This document shows, piece after piece, positions 48,703 through 58,572 of a stretch of DNA of 64,000 nucleotides (positions are counted from its first letter, which is position 1; each line of letters opens with the position of its first letter). Source of the stretch: Campylobacter fetus subsp. fetus (lineage in GTDB: Bacteria > Campylobacterota > Campylobacteria > Campylobacterales > Campylobacteraceae); the NCBI RefSeq assembly GCF_900475935.1, contig NZ_LS483431.1, positions 1 through 64,000 of the forward strand, in the 5' to 3' direction. The notes below the pieces were generated by a model that worked only from the letters and a program-made list of their open reading frames with translations, searched no databases and was not told the DNA's origin. A program made the translations under genes and the position numbers.

Positions 48703-49972
48703 CGGAAATTTTATAACCGATAACTCCAAAACATGTGAAAGCGGATGCTTTTTTCTCAAATCAAATTCTAATGCTAAATTTGAAAATGATGCGATAAAGA
48801 GCGGAGCTATTATCATAACTCCTAAGAGAGCAAAAACTATTTTAAATTTAGATGATGGAATACGATTAATCGGTATCACCGGTACAAACGGTAAAACTAC
48901 AACCGCGTTTGCTATTGCTTTTGGACTTAGGTCTCTTGGATATAAAGTCGGGATAAGCGGCACAAGGGGCGCATTTATATGCGATAAACAAATAGCAGAT
49001 AAAGGTCTCACAACAAGTCAAATTCTAGAAACCCTAAGCTATATAAAGCAGGCAAAAGAGTCCGGATGTAGATATTTTGTAATGGAGGTAAGTTCGCACG
49101 CCATAGCTCAAAATCGTATAGAAGGGCTTAATTTTGCTCTTAAAGTTTTTACTAATTTAAGTCAAGATCATTTAGATTATCACAAAAGTTTTAGTGAGTA
49201 TGCTAGAGTAAAATCAAGTTTTTTTGATGATGATTCTCCTAAGCTTATAAACGGTGATGACGAGAGTATTAAATTTAATCATAAAAATACTATGATTTAT
49301 TGGCTTAAAAATAGCGACGCAAGTTTTTTCGTAGAAAATTATGATTTTAAAGGCGGTATAAAAGCTAATATAAAAAGCAAAAATGAAACGGCAAATTTGC
49401 AAAGTCATTTACAAGGCAAATTTAATCTTTATAATCTTTTGGCTGCGATCGGGTCCATTAAGTTTTTAAGCAGAGTTAGCTTGCAAGAGGCTGCTGACTC
49501 TGTGCGCAAATTTGAAAGCGTGGCAGGTAGAGTCGAGATAGTTAGTAAAAATCCGCTTGTTATCGTCGATTTTGCTCATACTCCAGATGGAATAGAAAAA
49601 GTTTTAGATGCTTTAAGTCACGATGAGCTTGTAGTAGTTTTTGGCGCAGGTGGAGATAGAGATAAAACAAAACGTCCTATAATGGGTAAAATAGTACAAA
49701 AATACGCATCGATATCTATAGTCACAAGCGATAATCCCAGAACAGAAGATCCAAATTCAATAATCGACGATATACTAGCTGGTATGCAGATAAATAACAG
49801 CGTTTTTTCTATAGAAAATAGAAAAGATGCAATAAAAAAAGCCATAGAACTAGCAGCCGGTAAAACAGTAGTAGTACTTGGTAAAGGCGATGAACCTTAT
49901 CAAGAAATAAGCGGTAAAAAGTATCCGTTTAGCGATAAATTAGTCGTTCAAGAAATTTTAAGTGCTATTTAA
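48683..49972 (+). CDS. murE: UDP-MurNAc-L-Ala-D-Glu:meso-diaminopimelate ligase
   Basis: MurE adds meso-diaminopimelate to the cell-wall precursor. The 429-residue protein has the ATP site [14 protein letters not shown] (about 69-82), the Mur ligase [12 protein letters not shown] (about 134-145), FAHTPDG and the DNPR motif (about 352-355) that marks diaminopimelate rather than lysine use. It is shorter than the E. coli enzyme (about 495), mainly in the first domain, which seems usual in this genus. Confidence 0.95.
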   Translation: MKILLNDGNFITDNSKTCESGCFFLKSNSNAKFENDAIKSGAIIITPKRAKTILNLDDGIRLIGITGTNGKTTTAFAIAFGLRSLGYKVGISGTRGAFICDKQIADKGLTTSQILETLSYIKQAKESGCRYFVMEVSSHAIAQNRIEGLNFALKVFTNLSQDHLDYHKSFSEYARVKSSFFDDDSPKLINGDDESIKFNHKNTMIYWLKNSDASFFVENYDFKGGIKANIKSKNETANLQSHLQGKFNLYNLLAAIGSIKFLSRVSLQEAADSVRKFESVAGRVEIVSKNPLVIVDFAHTPDGIEKVLDALSHDELVVVFGAGGDRDKTKRPIMGKIVQKYASISIVTSDNPRTEDPNSIIDDILAGMQINNSVFSIENRKDAIKKAIELAAGKTVVVLGKGDEPYQEISGKKYPFSDKLVVQEILSAI

Positions 49973-49991
49973 ACCAAAAAAAGGAATTAAA

Positions 49992-50339
49992 ATGGAAATA
50001 GAGATGTTATATAGCAAAATTCACAGAGCCACGGTCACAGATGCAAATTTAAACTACGTAGGATCGATAACTATAGACGAGAGACTTATGAAAGCGGCAA
50101 ATTTACTCGAGTTTCAAAAGGTTGAAATTTTAGATATTAACAACGGTGAGAGATTTCAAACATATGTTATAAAAGGTGAAAAAAAAGGTGAAATTTGCTT
50201 GAACGGAGCAGCAGCTAGAAAAGTATGTATAGGTGATATAATAATCATAGTAAGCTACGCGTCGATGAAGCGTAAAAAAGCAAAAAACTTCTCTCCTACG
50301 ATAGTTCACGTAAATGAAAAAAACGAAATTAACGAATGA
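49992..50339 (+). CDS. panD: Aspartate 1-decarboxylase precursor
   Basis: PanD makes beta-alanine for pantothenate and coenzyme A. The 115-residue precursor has the self-cleavage site G24-S25 in YVGSITID, after which serine becomes the pyruvoyl cofactor, and ICLNGAAAR (about 69-77) in the active site. I choose ATG 49992 because AAGGAAT lies just upstream; an in-frame ATG inside murE is rejected. The other pantothenate genes are not nearby. Confidence 0.95.
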   Translation: MEIEMLYSKIHRATVTDANLNYVGSITIDERLMKAANLLEFQKVEILDINNGERFQTYVIKGEKKGEICLNGAAARKVCIGDIIIIVSYASMKRKKAKNFSPTIVHVNEKNEINE

Positions 50340-50621
50340 AACGGTACAATGCAAGCTTCCCAAATTGGATTTTAGATGCAAAATATACTATAAGTTCTAC
50401 TTGGGCTATTTAAATTTAAAAATAATCTAGTTTTAAATTTGGATCGCCTAGGTTTATACCCTATACTCTTCATTTAAGATAATAAATTTAGTCTTAATTT
50501 GATATATTAAAATATTTAAGTATTTATAAAACTTTTAAATTTGTATAGACTAAAATAATCCTATTTTTAAAAAAAATAAAAATTTATAAATGTAAATAAA
50601 TATTGAAAAATAAATATTTGA

Positions 50622-50640
50622 AATGATGATATTTATCATT
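50622..50640. promoter_or_regulatory. Operator-like inverted repeat upstream of the chemoreceptor
   Basis: AATGAT (50622-50627), GATATTT, ATCATT (50635-50640). The core TGATATTTATCA resembles the sites at 19218 and 22169. It lies about 150 bases before the -10 at 50789. Confidence 0.3.
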
Positions 50641-50788
50641 ATAATATACATAAAGCATAGTTTTTATCGCATTATTTGTACAAAAATAATAAATTATTAG
50701 ATTATATTTATTAGTTTATTTAGAGATAAAAAATAGAATTATAATAAGTATCAATTATGTGAATTAACATAGAATTAACAAAAAATGT

Positions 50789-50794
50789 TATAAT
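50789..50794 (+). promoter_or_regulatory. Probable -10 box for the chemoreceptor gene
   Basis: AAATGTTATAATTCGCC contains a perfect TATAAT, 33 bases before the ATG at 50827. It looks like a housekeeping promoter; no sigma-28 pattern is evident. Confidence 0.6.
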
Positions 50795-50826
50795 TCGCCA
50801 AATTTAGTTACGAAAAGGATTTGTTT

Positions 50827-52473
50827 ATGAATTATTTTGAGAATTTAAAAGTTTCAACAAAACTTTATCTAAGTTTTGCTATTGTCATTTTTCTTATGAT
50901 AATAATTAGCGTGATAGGCATAAATAGGGTTGATTTTATCGATAAATCTCTATCTACAATGACAGATGTTAATTCACTCAAGCAAAGATACGGTATAAAC
51001 TTTAGAGGATCGGTTCATGATAGGGCTATAGCCATAAGAGATGTTATATTGACAAATGAAAATGATGAATTAAAAACATTTTTAAACGATATAGTTAGGC
51101 TTGAAAAATTCTATAATGAATCTGACGCTCCTCTAAAACAGTTTATAAAGCAGATCGGCTCAGTAACGAAAGAAGAGCTAGATATGATAAAGGATATTGA
51201 TTATATCAATGAAACCACCGTTCCTTTATACAAAAAAGCCATTTTGCTAAAACAAGAAGGAAAATACGATGAAGCTCATGAGCTTCTTATGCATGAAATA
51301 GCTGGCAAATTTACGCAATGGTTGGCTGCTATTAACAAATTTATAGATTATCAAGAAAACGCAAACAAAGAGCTTACCGATGTTATAAAAGCCGAAGCCT
51401 CCGGTTTTAAATACATAATGATCGTTTTGACTTTGATAGCTATCGTTATAGCTTCTACTATAGGATTTTTGATACAAAGTGGTATAAAAAGGCAGATCGG
51501 CGGTGAACCAAAAGATGTTAATAACATTATTTCGGAAGTCGCTCGCGGAAATTTAAGTATAAAATCAGATACGACTTATGAGGCTAGTATTTTAGCTCAA
51601 ACTATCAAAATGCAAAATAAATTAAAAGAGATAGTCGAATCCATAAATCAAGCTTCATATCAAGTCGATGATAAAACTAAGATTTTGATTGAGACGTTTA
51701 AGAATGTTAATACATCAGTTACTAAACAAAATGATATAGCAACAAATTCTACAAAAATAGTTCAATTAGCAAAACAAAAAACCGGCGATGTAGCAAATAT
51801 GGCAAAAGACACTCAGTTAAATTCAAATAAAGCCACAGAGTTATGCCAAAATGGAAAAAATTCTTCAAATGAAGTTGCTCAAAAGATGAATGAGATAAAC
51901 GCAACTGTTGCTGAACAAGTAAATCAAATAAAACTTTTAAGCAGTCATGCTAAAGATATCAGTGGCGCAGCTGAACTTATCTCAGAAATCACAGATCAAA
52001 CAAATCTTTTAGCTCTAAACGCGGCTATCGAAGCAGCTAGAGCAGGAGAAGCAGGAAGAGGATTTGCGGTTGTTGCAGACGAGATCAGAAAGCTTGCCGA
52101 AAGAACAGGCACGGCCACAGATGAGATTACAAATACAATTAAAATTATTCAAGAACAAACCGAAGTGGCAGTAAGTATTATCGAACAAGGAGTTCCAAGA
52201 GTCGAAGACGGATACAAACTATCAAGCGACGTAGCAGGGCTTTTAAATGAAATTTATAATCAAGCAGTTGATTCGTCTCATAAAGCTAGTGAAGTTGTAA
52301 GTGTGGCTGAAAATCAAGTAGAATCAATGGTTTTATTGGCTACAAATATAGAAAATATATCAAAAGTCTCACATGATACTCAAGACAATATGAACCAAAA
52401 TCAAGAAAAACTTAAAGAGTTGGAAGCGATATCTAGAAAGTTGAATGAATTAATAGGATTTTTCAAGATTTGA
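50827..52473 (+). CDS. Methyl-accepting chemotaxis protein
   Basis: The 548-residue receptor has a transmembrane helix (about 11-29), a periplasmic helical domain of about 155 residues that looks like a four-helix-bundle sensor, a second membrane helix (about 190-212), a HAMP region, and the cytoplasmic signalling coil with the conserved tip [20 protein letters not shown] and [18 protein letters not shown] (about 386-425). It should signal through CheW/CheA. The ligand is unknown. ATG 50827 has AGGA at a good distance; a TTG two codons earlier is too close to it. Confidence 0.93.
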   Translation: MNYFENLKVSTKLYLSFAIVIFLMIIISVIGINRVDFIDKSLSTMTDVNSLKQRYGINFRGSVHDRAIAIRDVILTNENDELKTFLNDIVRLEKFYNESDAPLKQFIKQIGSVTKEELDMIKDIDYINETTVPLYKKAILLKQEGKYDEAHELLMHEIAGKFTQWLAAINKFIDYQENANKELTDVIKAEASGFKYIMIVLTLIAIVIASTIGFLIQSGIKRQIGGEPKDVNNIISEVARGNLSIKSDTTYEASILAQTIKMQNKLKEIVESINQASYQVDDKTKILIETFKNVNTSVTKQNDIATNSTKIVQLAKQKTGDVANMAKDTQLNSNKATELCQNGKNSSNEVAQKMNEINATVAEQVNQIKLLSSHAKDISGAAELISEITDQTNLLALNAAIEAARAGEAGRGFAVVADEIRKLAERTGTATDEITNTIKIIQEQTEVAVSIIEQGVPRVEDGYKLSSDVAGLLNEIYNQAVDSSHKASEVVSVAENQVESMVLLATNIENISKVSHDTQDNMNQNQEKLKELEAISRKLNELIGFFKI

Positions 52474-52538
52474 TAATTCGGTAAAAAGCTAAATTTAATA
52501 CCCGTTTTGTTATAATTAATCAAAACTAAAGGTAGTTT

Positions 52539-52850
52539 ATGTTTAAAGATTTTGATTTTTCTAAAATGGGTGAAATGCTCTCAGAGGCTCAAAAAAAGGC
52601 TGCAGAGTTTGAAAATGAGATTGCCGCTAAAGAGTTTGTGGCTAAAAGCGGCGGCGGTCTTATAAGTGTAAAAGCTAACGGTCGATCCCAAATTTTAGAC
52701 ATAAGTATAGATGATACGCTTTTAGAAGACAAAGAGAGTCTTCAAATACTGCTTATATCTGCTATAAATGATGCTATTAAGCTATCTGAAGACGAGAAAA
52801 AACGTGCCGCTTCTGCTATGTTTGGCGGTCTTGGCGGATTTGGAGTGTAG
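52539..52850 (+). CDS. YbaB/EbfC-family nucleoid-associated protein
   Basis: The 103-residue protein fits the YbaB family: an N-terminal helix with FSKMGEMLSEAQKKA (about 6-20), the strand region GGGLISVKANGRSQILDISID (split, about 38-58) and a C-terminal helix. These dimers bind DNA without strong specificity. An upstream TATAAT occurs at about 52512. It is one base before the PDZ gene. Confidence 0.88.
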   Translation: MFKDFDFSKMGEMLSEAQKKAAEFENEIAAKEFVAKSGGGLISVKANGRSQILDISIDDTLLEDKESLQILLISAINDAIKLSEDEKKRAASAMFGGLGGFGV

Positions 52851-52851
52851 A

Positions 52852-53928
52852 ATGAAAAAATTATGCTCATTTTTACTGCTATTTTTAGCTATTTTTGCTT
52901 ACAGCGCACCTAAGCCGACTCCTGAAGACGTAGATGCGATATATCAAAAAAACAAAGATTCTCAGTTTAACTATAAAGGCAATATCGCAGTTGCATTAAA
53001 TGCGGATCTTGCTGCTGTTATTTATGATAAAAACAATAAATTAGATAGTAAGGATTATATTAAATTTGATCCGTACTTAGGGCTTTATCTTATCAAATCC
53101 CAAAATACTTTAAGAGCTTCATTTATGATAGATGAGCTAGATAGCAAAGAAGATATGTGGGTTATGATTTTAGATAAAAACTCTACTGAAATGGGGCATA
53201 TAAAGAGTTTTGCAAAAGATATAGGCGAACTCGACGAGCTTAGTTATAACGCTAGCAAAGCCGGACTTTTAGTTTGCGATTGCGGTACTATGGTCGGTAT
53301 AGGCGTTGGAGGAAATAAATTTATAGGAAATAGATACATAAAACATTTTATGAAATATAACGATGTATATTACGGCGATATAGGCGTGACTTTTAGTGAT
53401 GATAACGGAACTATAACAGTAAAAAGCGCAAATCCTTTTGGAGCAGGAAAAGAGCTTTTAACAGGAGATACTATAGTATCTGTAAATTCAAAAGTACCAA
53501 ATAATCTAAGAGAAATAAACGAGATGATTTTGTTTGCTCCAAAAGATGCGGTGTTGAAATTTGATATTAACAGAGATGGTAAAAACCAGTCTTATAGCAT
53601 CAAGATGTCAAATTTGCCAAATAAAATTATGAATTCTTCCGATGATAATAAAACATCCTCGCTCAAAGCCAAAAAACCTGTTAAAAAGCGTACTTTTTTA
53701 AGTCAGTACGGTATAACTTTAAATCCGAATTTAACTATAAAAAGTGTAGCTAGAAACTCAAAAGCGTATAAAGCCGGTTTTAGGAACGGAGATAAAATAA
53801 TGCAGATTGATAAAAAACAACTGAATTCCTCAGCCGATATAGAAAAAATAATGTCTGCAAAAAATGGTGCTTTTTATTATCTAGTTTCGCGTGATGATTT
53901 TCAGTTTTTTGTGAAAGTTTATAGATGA
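52852..53928 (+). CDS. Periplasmic protein with two PDZ-like domains
   Basis: From ATG 52852 the protein is 358 residues with a signal peptide (about 1-18, KKLCSFLLLFLAIFAYSA). The unassigned N-terminal domain contains CDCGTMVGIGVGGNKFIGN (about 141-159). Two PDZ-like regions follow, with AGKELLTGDTIVSVNSKVP (about 199-217) and AGFRNGDKIMQIDKKQL (about 306-322). No protease triad is seen, so it is probably a scaffold or regulator. It overlaps ispA by four bases. Confidence 0.78.
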   Translation: MKKLCSFLLLFLAIFAYSAPKPTPEDVDAIYQKNKDSQFNYKGNIAVALNADLAAVIYDKNNKLDSKDYIKFDPYLGLYLIKSQNTLRASFMIDELDSKEDMWVMILDKNSTEMGHIKSFAKDIGELDELSYNASKAGLLVCDCGTMVGIGVGGNKFIGNRYIKHFMKYNDVYYGDIGVTFSDDNGTITVKSANPFGAGKELLTGDTIVSVNSKVPNNLREINEMILFAPKDAVLKFDINRDGKNQSYSIKMSNLPNKIMNSSDDNKTSSLKAKKPVKKRTFLSQYGITLNPNLTIKSVARNSKAYKAGFRNGDKIMQIDKKQLNSSADIEKIMSAKNGAFYYLVSRDDFQFFVKVYR

Positions 53929-54758
53929 GCTTTGAAGAGTTTTTTGAGTTAAATTTACCAAAGGTCGATAGTTTCCATCCTCATTTTAATGATTCTCTTT
54001 CTTGGGTTTTGAAAGCAGGCGGAAAGCATTTTAGAGCTAAACTTCTTTTAGGAGTCGTAGATGCTTTGAAGCCTGATCTTAAGAGCGCATCTTACCCAGT
54101 CGCAGCAGCAGTAGAAATGCTTCATACATATTCTCTTATACATGATGATCTCCCTTGTATGGATAATGCATATCTTAGAAGAGGCGTTGCAACTTTACAT
54201 GTTAAATACGATGAAGTAAGTGCGGTATTGGCTGGAGATGCTTTGAATACCCATGCTTTTTATATGCTTAGTTCGGCTAATCTTCCTGCCGAAGCGGTAG
54301 TAAAATGCGTCCAAACATTAGCCGAAAATGGCGGTATATACGGTATGGTAATAGGTCAAGCCATAGACTGCTACTTTGAAAATAAGCATTTAAATTTAGA
54401 TGAACTTAAGTTTTTACATCTGCATAAAACCGGCGCTTTGATCGCAGCTAGCATGAAAATGGGTGCCATAATATCAGCTCAGAGCGACAAACAATGTGAA
54501 AAAATTTATAATATAGGATTAAAGCTCGGACTTGCGTTTCAAATTCACGATGATATAATAGACGCTACTAGCGATGAGATGAAAGCTGGTAAAACAGTAA
54601 ATAACGATTTGTTTAAAAATTCTTTTACAAATTTAATGGGTGTTAACGGCGCTATAGATGCTAGAGATGAGATAGAAAATGAGATTTTATACGAGCTTGA
54701 TGGATCGCCTCTTAAAACTCTGATTTTAAATTTAATAAATAAATATCTAAAAGGATAG
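53925..54758 (+). CDS. ispA: Polyprenyl synthase (farnesyl diphosphate synthase type)
   Basis: This enzyme condenses isopentenyl diphosphate into farnesyl diphosphate for quinones and cell-wall carriers. The 277-residue protein has GGKHFRAKLL (about 32-41), the first Asp-rich motif in HDDLPCMDNAYLRRG (about 73-87) and the second in FQIHDDIIDAT (about 205-215). The two residues inserted in the first motif mark the bacterial FPP type. Overlaps the PDZ gene (ATGA). Confidence 0.93.
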   Translation: MSFEEFFELNLPKVDSFHPHFNDSLSWVLKAGGKHFRAKLLLGVVDALKPDLKSASYPVAAAVEMLHTYSLIHDDLPCMDNAYLRRGVATLHVKYDEVSAVLAGDALNTHAFYMLSSANLPAEAVVKCVQTLAENGGIYGMVIGQAIDCYFENKHLNLDELKFLHLHKTGALIAASMKMGAIISAQSDKQCEKIYNIGLKLGLAFQIHDDIIDATSDEMKAGKTVNNDLFKNSFTNLMGVNGAIDARDEIENEILYELDGSPLKTLILNLINKYLKG

Positions 54759-54763
54759 TTAAA

Positions 54764-56665
54764 ATGTTTAAGAAACAAGCCGATACAATAAGGTTTTTAT
54801 GTGCCGATATGGTTCAAAAAGCAAACTCCGGACATCCGGGTGCTCCTATGGGTTTGGCTGATATAATGAGTGTTTTGGTAAATCATATAAAACATAATCC
54901 TAAAAATCCAACATGGTTAAATAGAGATAGATTGGTATTTAGCGGTGGTCATGCAAGTAGCTTGGTTTATAGTTATTTATATCTTTGTGGTTATGACGTT
55001 AGTTTGGATGATTTGAAAAAATTTAGACAACTTCACTCTAAAACTCCCGGACATCCCGAGATAGAAACCCCGGGAGTAGAGATAGCAACTGGACCATTAG
55101 GACAAGGAGTGGCAAATGCTGTAGGTTTTGCCATGGCGGCAAAAAGCGCTTCAAATTTACTTGGAAATGAGATTATAAATCATAAAGTATATTGTCTGTG
55201 CGGCGATGGAGATCTAGAAGAAGGTATCAGTTATGAAGCTTGTGCTTTGGCTGGAAAACACTCTTTAGATAATTTAGTGATTATATATGATAGCAATAAT
55301 ATCACGATAGAGGGCGATACTAGTATAGCGTGGTGTGAAGATGTAAAAGTACGTTTTGAAGCGGCTGGATTTGAAGTTGCGCGGATAGATGGACATAATT
55401 ATGATGAGATTGAATTTGCACTTTGCGAAGCAGATACGAAAGAAAAACCTTATCTTATTATCGCAAGTACAAAGATTGCTAAAGGCGCAGGAGATTTGGA
55501 AGGTAGTCACCATGCTCACGGCGCTCCGCTTGGTGAAGAAATCATAAAACAAGCTAAAATAGAAGCCGGATTTGATCCGCAAAAACAGTTTTTTGTAGAT
55601 GATGACGTGCTTTTTAAATTTAGAAGTGCCGTGGAGTTAGGAGACCTTGCAAATGCGCAGTGGGACAAGCTAGTTAGCGAACTTCCAAATGAGAAAAAAG
55701 AGCTTTTAAACACTCTTTTAAATCCCGATTTTTCTAAAATTGATTTTCCAAATTTAAAAGGAGAGAAACTAGCTACTAGAGATAGTAACGGCAAGATTTT
55801 AAATGCTTTAGCTGCCGCGCTTCCTGGATTTATCGGCGGTAGCGCAGATCTTGCACCTAGTAATAAAACAGAACTTAAAGGTTTTGGAGACTTTCCAAGA
55901 GGTAAAAATATGCACTTTGGCATAAGAGAACACGCTATGGGAGCTATATGTAATGCTTATGCGCGTTATGGACTATTTTTACCGTTTTCGGCAACGTTTT
56001 TTATATTTAGCGATTACTTAAAAGCAAGTGCTAGAATAGCTGCTTTAATGGGTATAAAGCATTTTTTTGTCTGGACGCATGATAGCATAGGAGTAGGCGA
56101 AGATGGACCTACGCATGAGCCGATCGAGCAGCTTTCTACATTTAGAGCAATGCCTAATTTTTACTCATTCCGTCCGGCTGATGGTAATGAAAATGTGGAA
56201 TGTTGGAAAACTGCATTAAATTTAAATGCTCCATCTGCATTTGTATGTTCTCGCCAAGCTCTACCTCCTTTAGATGAGTCTAAATTCGGAGATGTAAAAA
56301 ACGGTGCTTATTTATTGAAACAAGCCTCAAATCCGAAAATAACTCTAGTTGCTAGTGGAAGTGAAGTCGGACTTTGTTTAGAAGCTGCAGGTATTTTAGA
56401 TAGTGAGGGCATAGCAACAAACGTTGTATCTGCTCCTTGTTTTGATCTGCTTTTGGAGCAAGATGCGGATTATGTAAATACGATTTTTAATCCATCTACA
56501 AAAGTTTTAGCAGTAGAAGCAGCAAGCGCTCTTGAATGGTATAAATACGCTGATGATGTTTTAGGAATGCGTACTTTTGGTGCTAGCGCCCCTGCTAATG
56601 AACTTTTTAAATATTTTGGCTTTACCGCTACAAACGTAGCCAATAGAGCTAAAAATCTACTTTAA
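54764..56665 (+). CDS. tktA: Transketolase
   Basis: Transketolase moves two-carbon units in the pentose phosphate pathway using thiamine diphosphate. The 633-residue protein has the N-terminal CADMVQKANSGHPGAPMG (about 14-31), the thiamine motif GDGDLEEGISYEAC (about 147-160), the transketolase signature with GSADLAPSNKT (about 358-368), GIREHAMGA, and DGPTHEPIEQL (about 448-458). Complete. Campylobacter relies on this pathway for pentoses because sugar catabolism is limited. Confidence 0.97.
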   Translation: MFKKQADTIRFLCADMVQKANSGHPGAPMGLADIMSVLVNHIKHNPKNPTWLNRDRLVFSGGHASSLVYSYLYLCGYDVSLDDLKKFRQLHSKTPGHPEIETPGVEIATGPLGQGVANAVGFAMAAKSASNLLGNEIINHKVYCLCGDGDLEEGISYEACALAGKHSLDNLVIIYDSNNITIEGDTSIAWCEDVKVRFEAAGFEVARIDGHNYDEIEFALCEADTKEKPYLIIASTKIAKGAGDLEGSHHAHGAPLGEEIIKQAKIEAGFDPQKQFFVDDDVLFKFRSAVELGDLANAQWDKLVSELPNEKKELLNTLLNPDFSKIDFPNLKGEKLATRDSNGKILNALAAALPGFIGGSADLAPSNKTELKGFGDFPRGKNMHFGIREHAMGAICNAYARYGLFLPFSATFFIFSDYLKASARIAALMGIKHFFVWTHDSIGVGEDGPTHEPIEQLSTFRAMPNFYSFRPADGNENVECWKTALNLNAPSAFVCSRQALPPLDESKFGDVKNGAYLLKQASNPKITLVASGSEVGLCLEAAGILDSEGIATNVVSAPCFDLLLEQDADYVNTIFNPSTKVLAVEAASALEWYKYADDVLGMRTFGASAPANELFKYFGFTATNVANRAKNLL

Positions 56666-56670
56666 ATTTA

Positions 56671-56694
56671 AAAAGAGGATTCACTCCTCTTTTG
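56671..56694 (+). terminator. Terminator after tktA
   Basis: AAGAGGA (56673-56679) and TCCTCTT (56685-56691) pair with a 5-base loop, extendable by flanking A/T pairs, followed by TTGTTACTTTTTT. It directly follows the transketolase gene. Confidence 0.8.
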
Positions 56695-56813
56695 TTACTT
56701 TTTTACTCAAATTTATATTAATTATCAAAAATATAAGCCTTTTATCCGGTAAAAAAATAAACCGTTTGCTAAAAGTAGTGTATGATAATATAAATTTATA
56801 TAAAGGAAATATC

Positions 56814-58262
56814 ATGCGTACTTACGAAATGTATATAGACGGTGCTTTTGTTCCAAATAGAAGCTCTAAGAGCATTGAAGTTCTAAATCCAGCCACAAAA
56901 AAGGTTATTTCGACTATTCCAGATGCCGATATATCGCAAGTAGAAGAGGCGATTAGCAGTAGCAAAAAAGCTCAAAAATCTTGGGAGGCACTTGCAGCGA
57001 TCGAACGTGCAAATTATTTAAGAAAAATAGCAAATGAGATAAGAGAGAATTCAGAAATGTTAGCTCAGACTATTACCGAAGAGCAAGGTAAAATCATATC
57101 TTTAGCTAGAGTTGAGGTAAATTTTACAGCTGACTATCTTGATTATATGGCTGAATGGGCTAGAAGATATGAAGGTGAGATTATACAAAGCGATCGCACA
57201 AATGAAAATATATTTATATTTAAACAAGCAATCGGAGTTACAAGCGGTATTTTACCTTGGAATTTCCCATTTTTCTTAATCGCTAGAAAGTTGGCTCCTG
57301 CTCTTGTTACGGGGAATACTATTGTTATCAAAGCCAGTGTTGAAACGCCAAATAACGCGTTTGAATTTGCCAAACTTGCCCATAAAGCAGGTCTTCCAAA
57401 AGGAGTGTTTAATCTAGTAAGTGGACGTGGAAGTACGGTTGGAAATTTACTAGCAAGTCACAAAGATATAGGTTTAGTAAGTTTTACTGGTAGCGTGGAA
57501 ACAGGAGCTAAGATTATGGAAGCTGCTAGTAAAAATATCATAAAAGTAAATTTAGAACTAGGCGGTAAAGCTCCTGCTATTGTTTGTAGAGATGCCGATA
57601 TAGACGCGGCCGTAAATTATATAAAAAACTCGCGTATTATCAATACAGGACAAGTTTGTAACTGCGCTGAGAGAGTTTATGTGCAAAAAGATATTATAAA
57701 AACTTTTACAGACAAAATGGTAGAAGCAATGAAACATGTAAAATATGGCATTCCGACTGATGAAAAAGTAGATATGGGTCCCCTTGTAAGCGAAGCCGGA
57801 TTAAACTCAGTAAATGCTATGGTAGAACGTGCGAAAAATAGCGGTGCTAAGGTATTAACCGGAGGACGCATATCTAGCAATCAAGACGGTTACTATTATG
57901 AACCTACTGTTATTACCGATATAGATCAAAAAAGTGAGCTTATCCAAAGTGAGATATTTGGTCCGGTGCTTCCTATAGTGGCTTTTGATAGTATAGATAA
58001 TGCTATAGAGATGGCAAACGATAGTGATTATGGGCTAACTTCAAGTATTTATACACAAAATATAGATATAGCGATGAGAGCATGCCGTGAGATTAAATTT
58101 GGAGAAACATATATCAATCGGGAAAATTTTGAAGCTATGCAAGGATTTCACGCCGGTTTTAGAAAAAGTGGTATAGGTGGAGCCGATGGAAAGCATGGGC
58201 TTGAAGAGTATCTAGCTACTCACGTTGTATATTTGCAATACAATAAAGATGCTAATTTTTAA
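56814..58262 (+). CDS. Aldehyde dehydrogenase, AldA (lactaldehyde dehydrogenase)-like
   Basis: The 482-residue NAD-dependent enzyme has the Rossmann-site PWNFPFFLIARKLAPAL (about 149-165), FTGSVETG (about 223-230), the catalytic glutamate in VNLELGGKAP (about 244-253) and the catalytic cysteine in GQVCNCAERVY (about 278-288). The end, GADGKHGLEEYLATHVVYLQ, resembles E. coli AldA, which oxidises lactaldehyde from fucose or rhamnose. No fucose genes are adjacent, so the substrate is uncertain. ATG 56814 has an AAAGGAAA site; the in-frame ATG-like start 16 codons upstream does not. Confidence 0.88.
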   Translation: MRTYEMYIDGAFVPNRSSKSIEVLNPATKKVISTIPDADISQVEEAISSSKKAQKSWEALAAIERANYLRKIANEIRENSEMLAQTITEEQGKIISLARVEVNFTADYLDYMAEWARRYEGEIIQSDRTNENIFIFKQAIGVTSGILPWNFPFFLIARKLAPALVTGNTIVIKASVETPNNAFEFAKLAHKAGLPKGVFNLVSGRGSTVGNLLASHKDIGLVSFTGSVETGAKIMEAASKNIIKVNLELGGKAPAIVCRDADIDAAVNYIKNSRIINTGQVCNCAERVYVQKDIIKTFTDKMVEAMKHVKYGIPTDEKVDMGPLVSEAGLNSVNAMVERAKNSGAKVLTGGRISSNQDGYYYEPTVITDIDQKSELIQSEIFGPVLPIVAFDSIDNAIEMANDSDYGLTSSIYTQNIDIAMRACREIKFGETYINRENFEAMQGFHAGFRKSGIGGADGKHGLEEYLATHVVYLQYNKDANF

Positions 58263-58302
58263 TTTGTAAATTTTAAATTTATATAATTAAATTTAATAAT
58301 TA

Positions 58303-58325
58303 TAGCCGGAAAATATATCCGGCTA
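58303..58325. terminator. Hairpin between the aldehyde dehydrogenase and cstA operon
   Basis: TAGCCGGA (58303-58310) and TCCGGCTA (58318-58325) form a perfect 8-base stem with loop AAATATA, in the 109-bp gap between convergent genes. U-runs are weak on both sides. A near copy of the right flank (CCGGCTTAACTAAAC) recurs at 58344-58358. Confidence 0.6.
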
Positions 58326-58371
58326 AACTAAACTTATTTTGTACCGGCTTAACTAAACCATTTTAAGTTTA

Positions 58372-58572
58372 TCAGCATTTAACATTTTTGGCTTTAGCGT
58401 CTTGAGCTTCTTTAAAAAACTCAGCCCTAGAAAGAGGTTCTTTCCCGGGGTGAGTTTTGTTAAAATGTTCCAGATATTTTTCATATCTTTGAAGCCCGAT
58501 CAAAGGATACAAGGCTTCATCTAATTTCTTATAAGCTTGCCAAATTTTTTTAAGTTTAGCAAGTAATGCCAT
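58372..58572 (-). CDS. Small CstA-partner protein, YbdD/YjiX family
   Basis: The 66-residue protein matches the YbdD family that accompanies CstA transporters: RYEKYLEHFNKTHPGKEPLS (about 29-48) and RAEFFKEAQ. Its role is thought to be helping peptide or pyruvate uptake by CstA. I place the start at 58572, inside the end of cstA, which gives the family's normal length; upstream in-frame ATGs lie deeper in cstA. The end is KAKNVKC. Confidence 0.85.
   Translation of the reverse strand: MALLAKLKKIWQAYKKLDEALYPLIGLQRYEKYLEHFNKTHPGKEPLSRAEFFKEAQDAKAKNVKC

Larger units (their letters stand above)
50340..50826. other. Long A/T-rich gap between panD and the chemoreceptor gene
   Basis: No gene or RNA is recognised in these 487 bases. 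The first 120 bases are slightly richer in G/C and might be decayed coding sequence, but I cannot assign it. A small inverted repeat and a -10 box near the end are listed separately. Confidence 0.5.

Noticed and set aside
50340..50460. Decayed gene after panD
   Set aside because: Short frames here stop quickly and resemble no protein; there is not enough to call a pseudogene.
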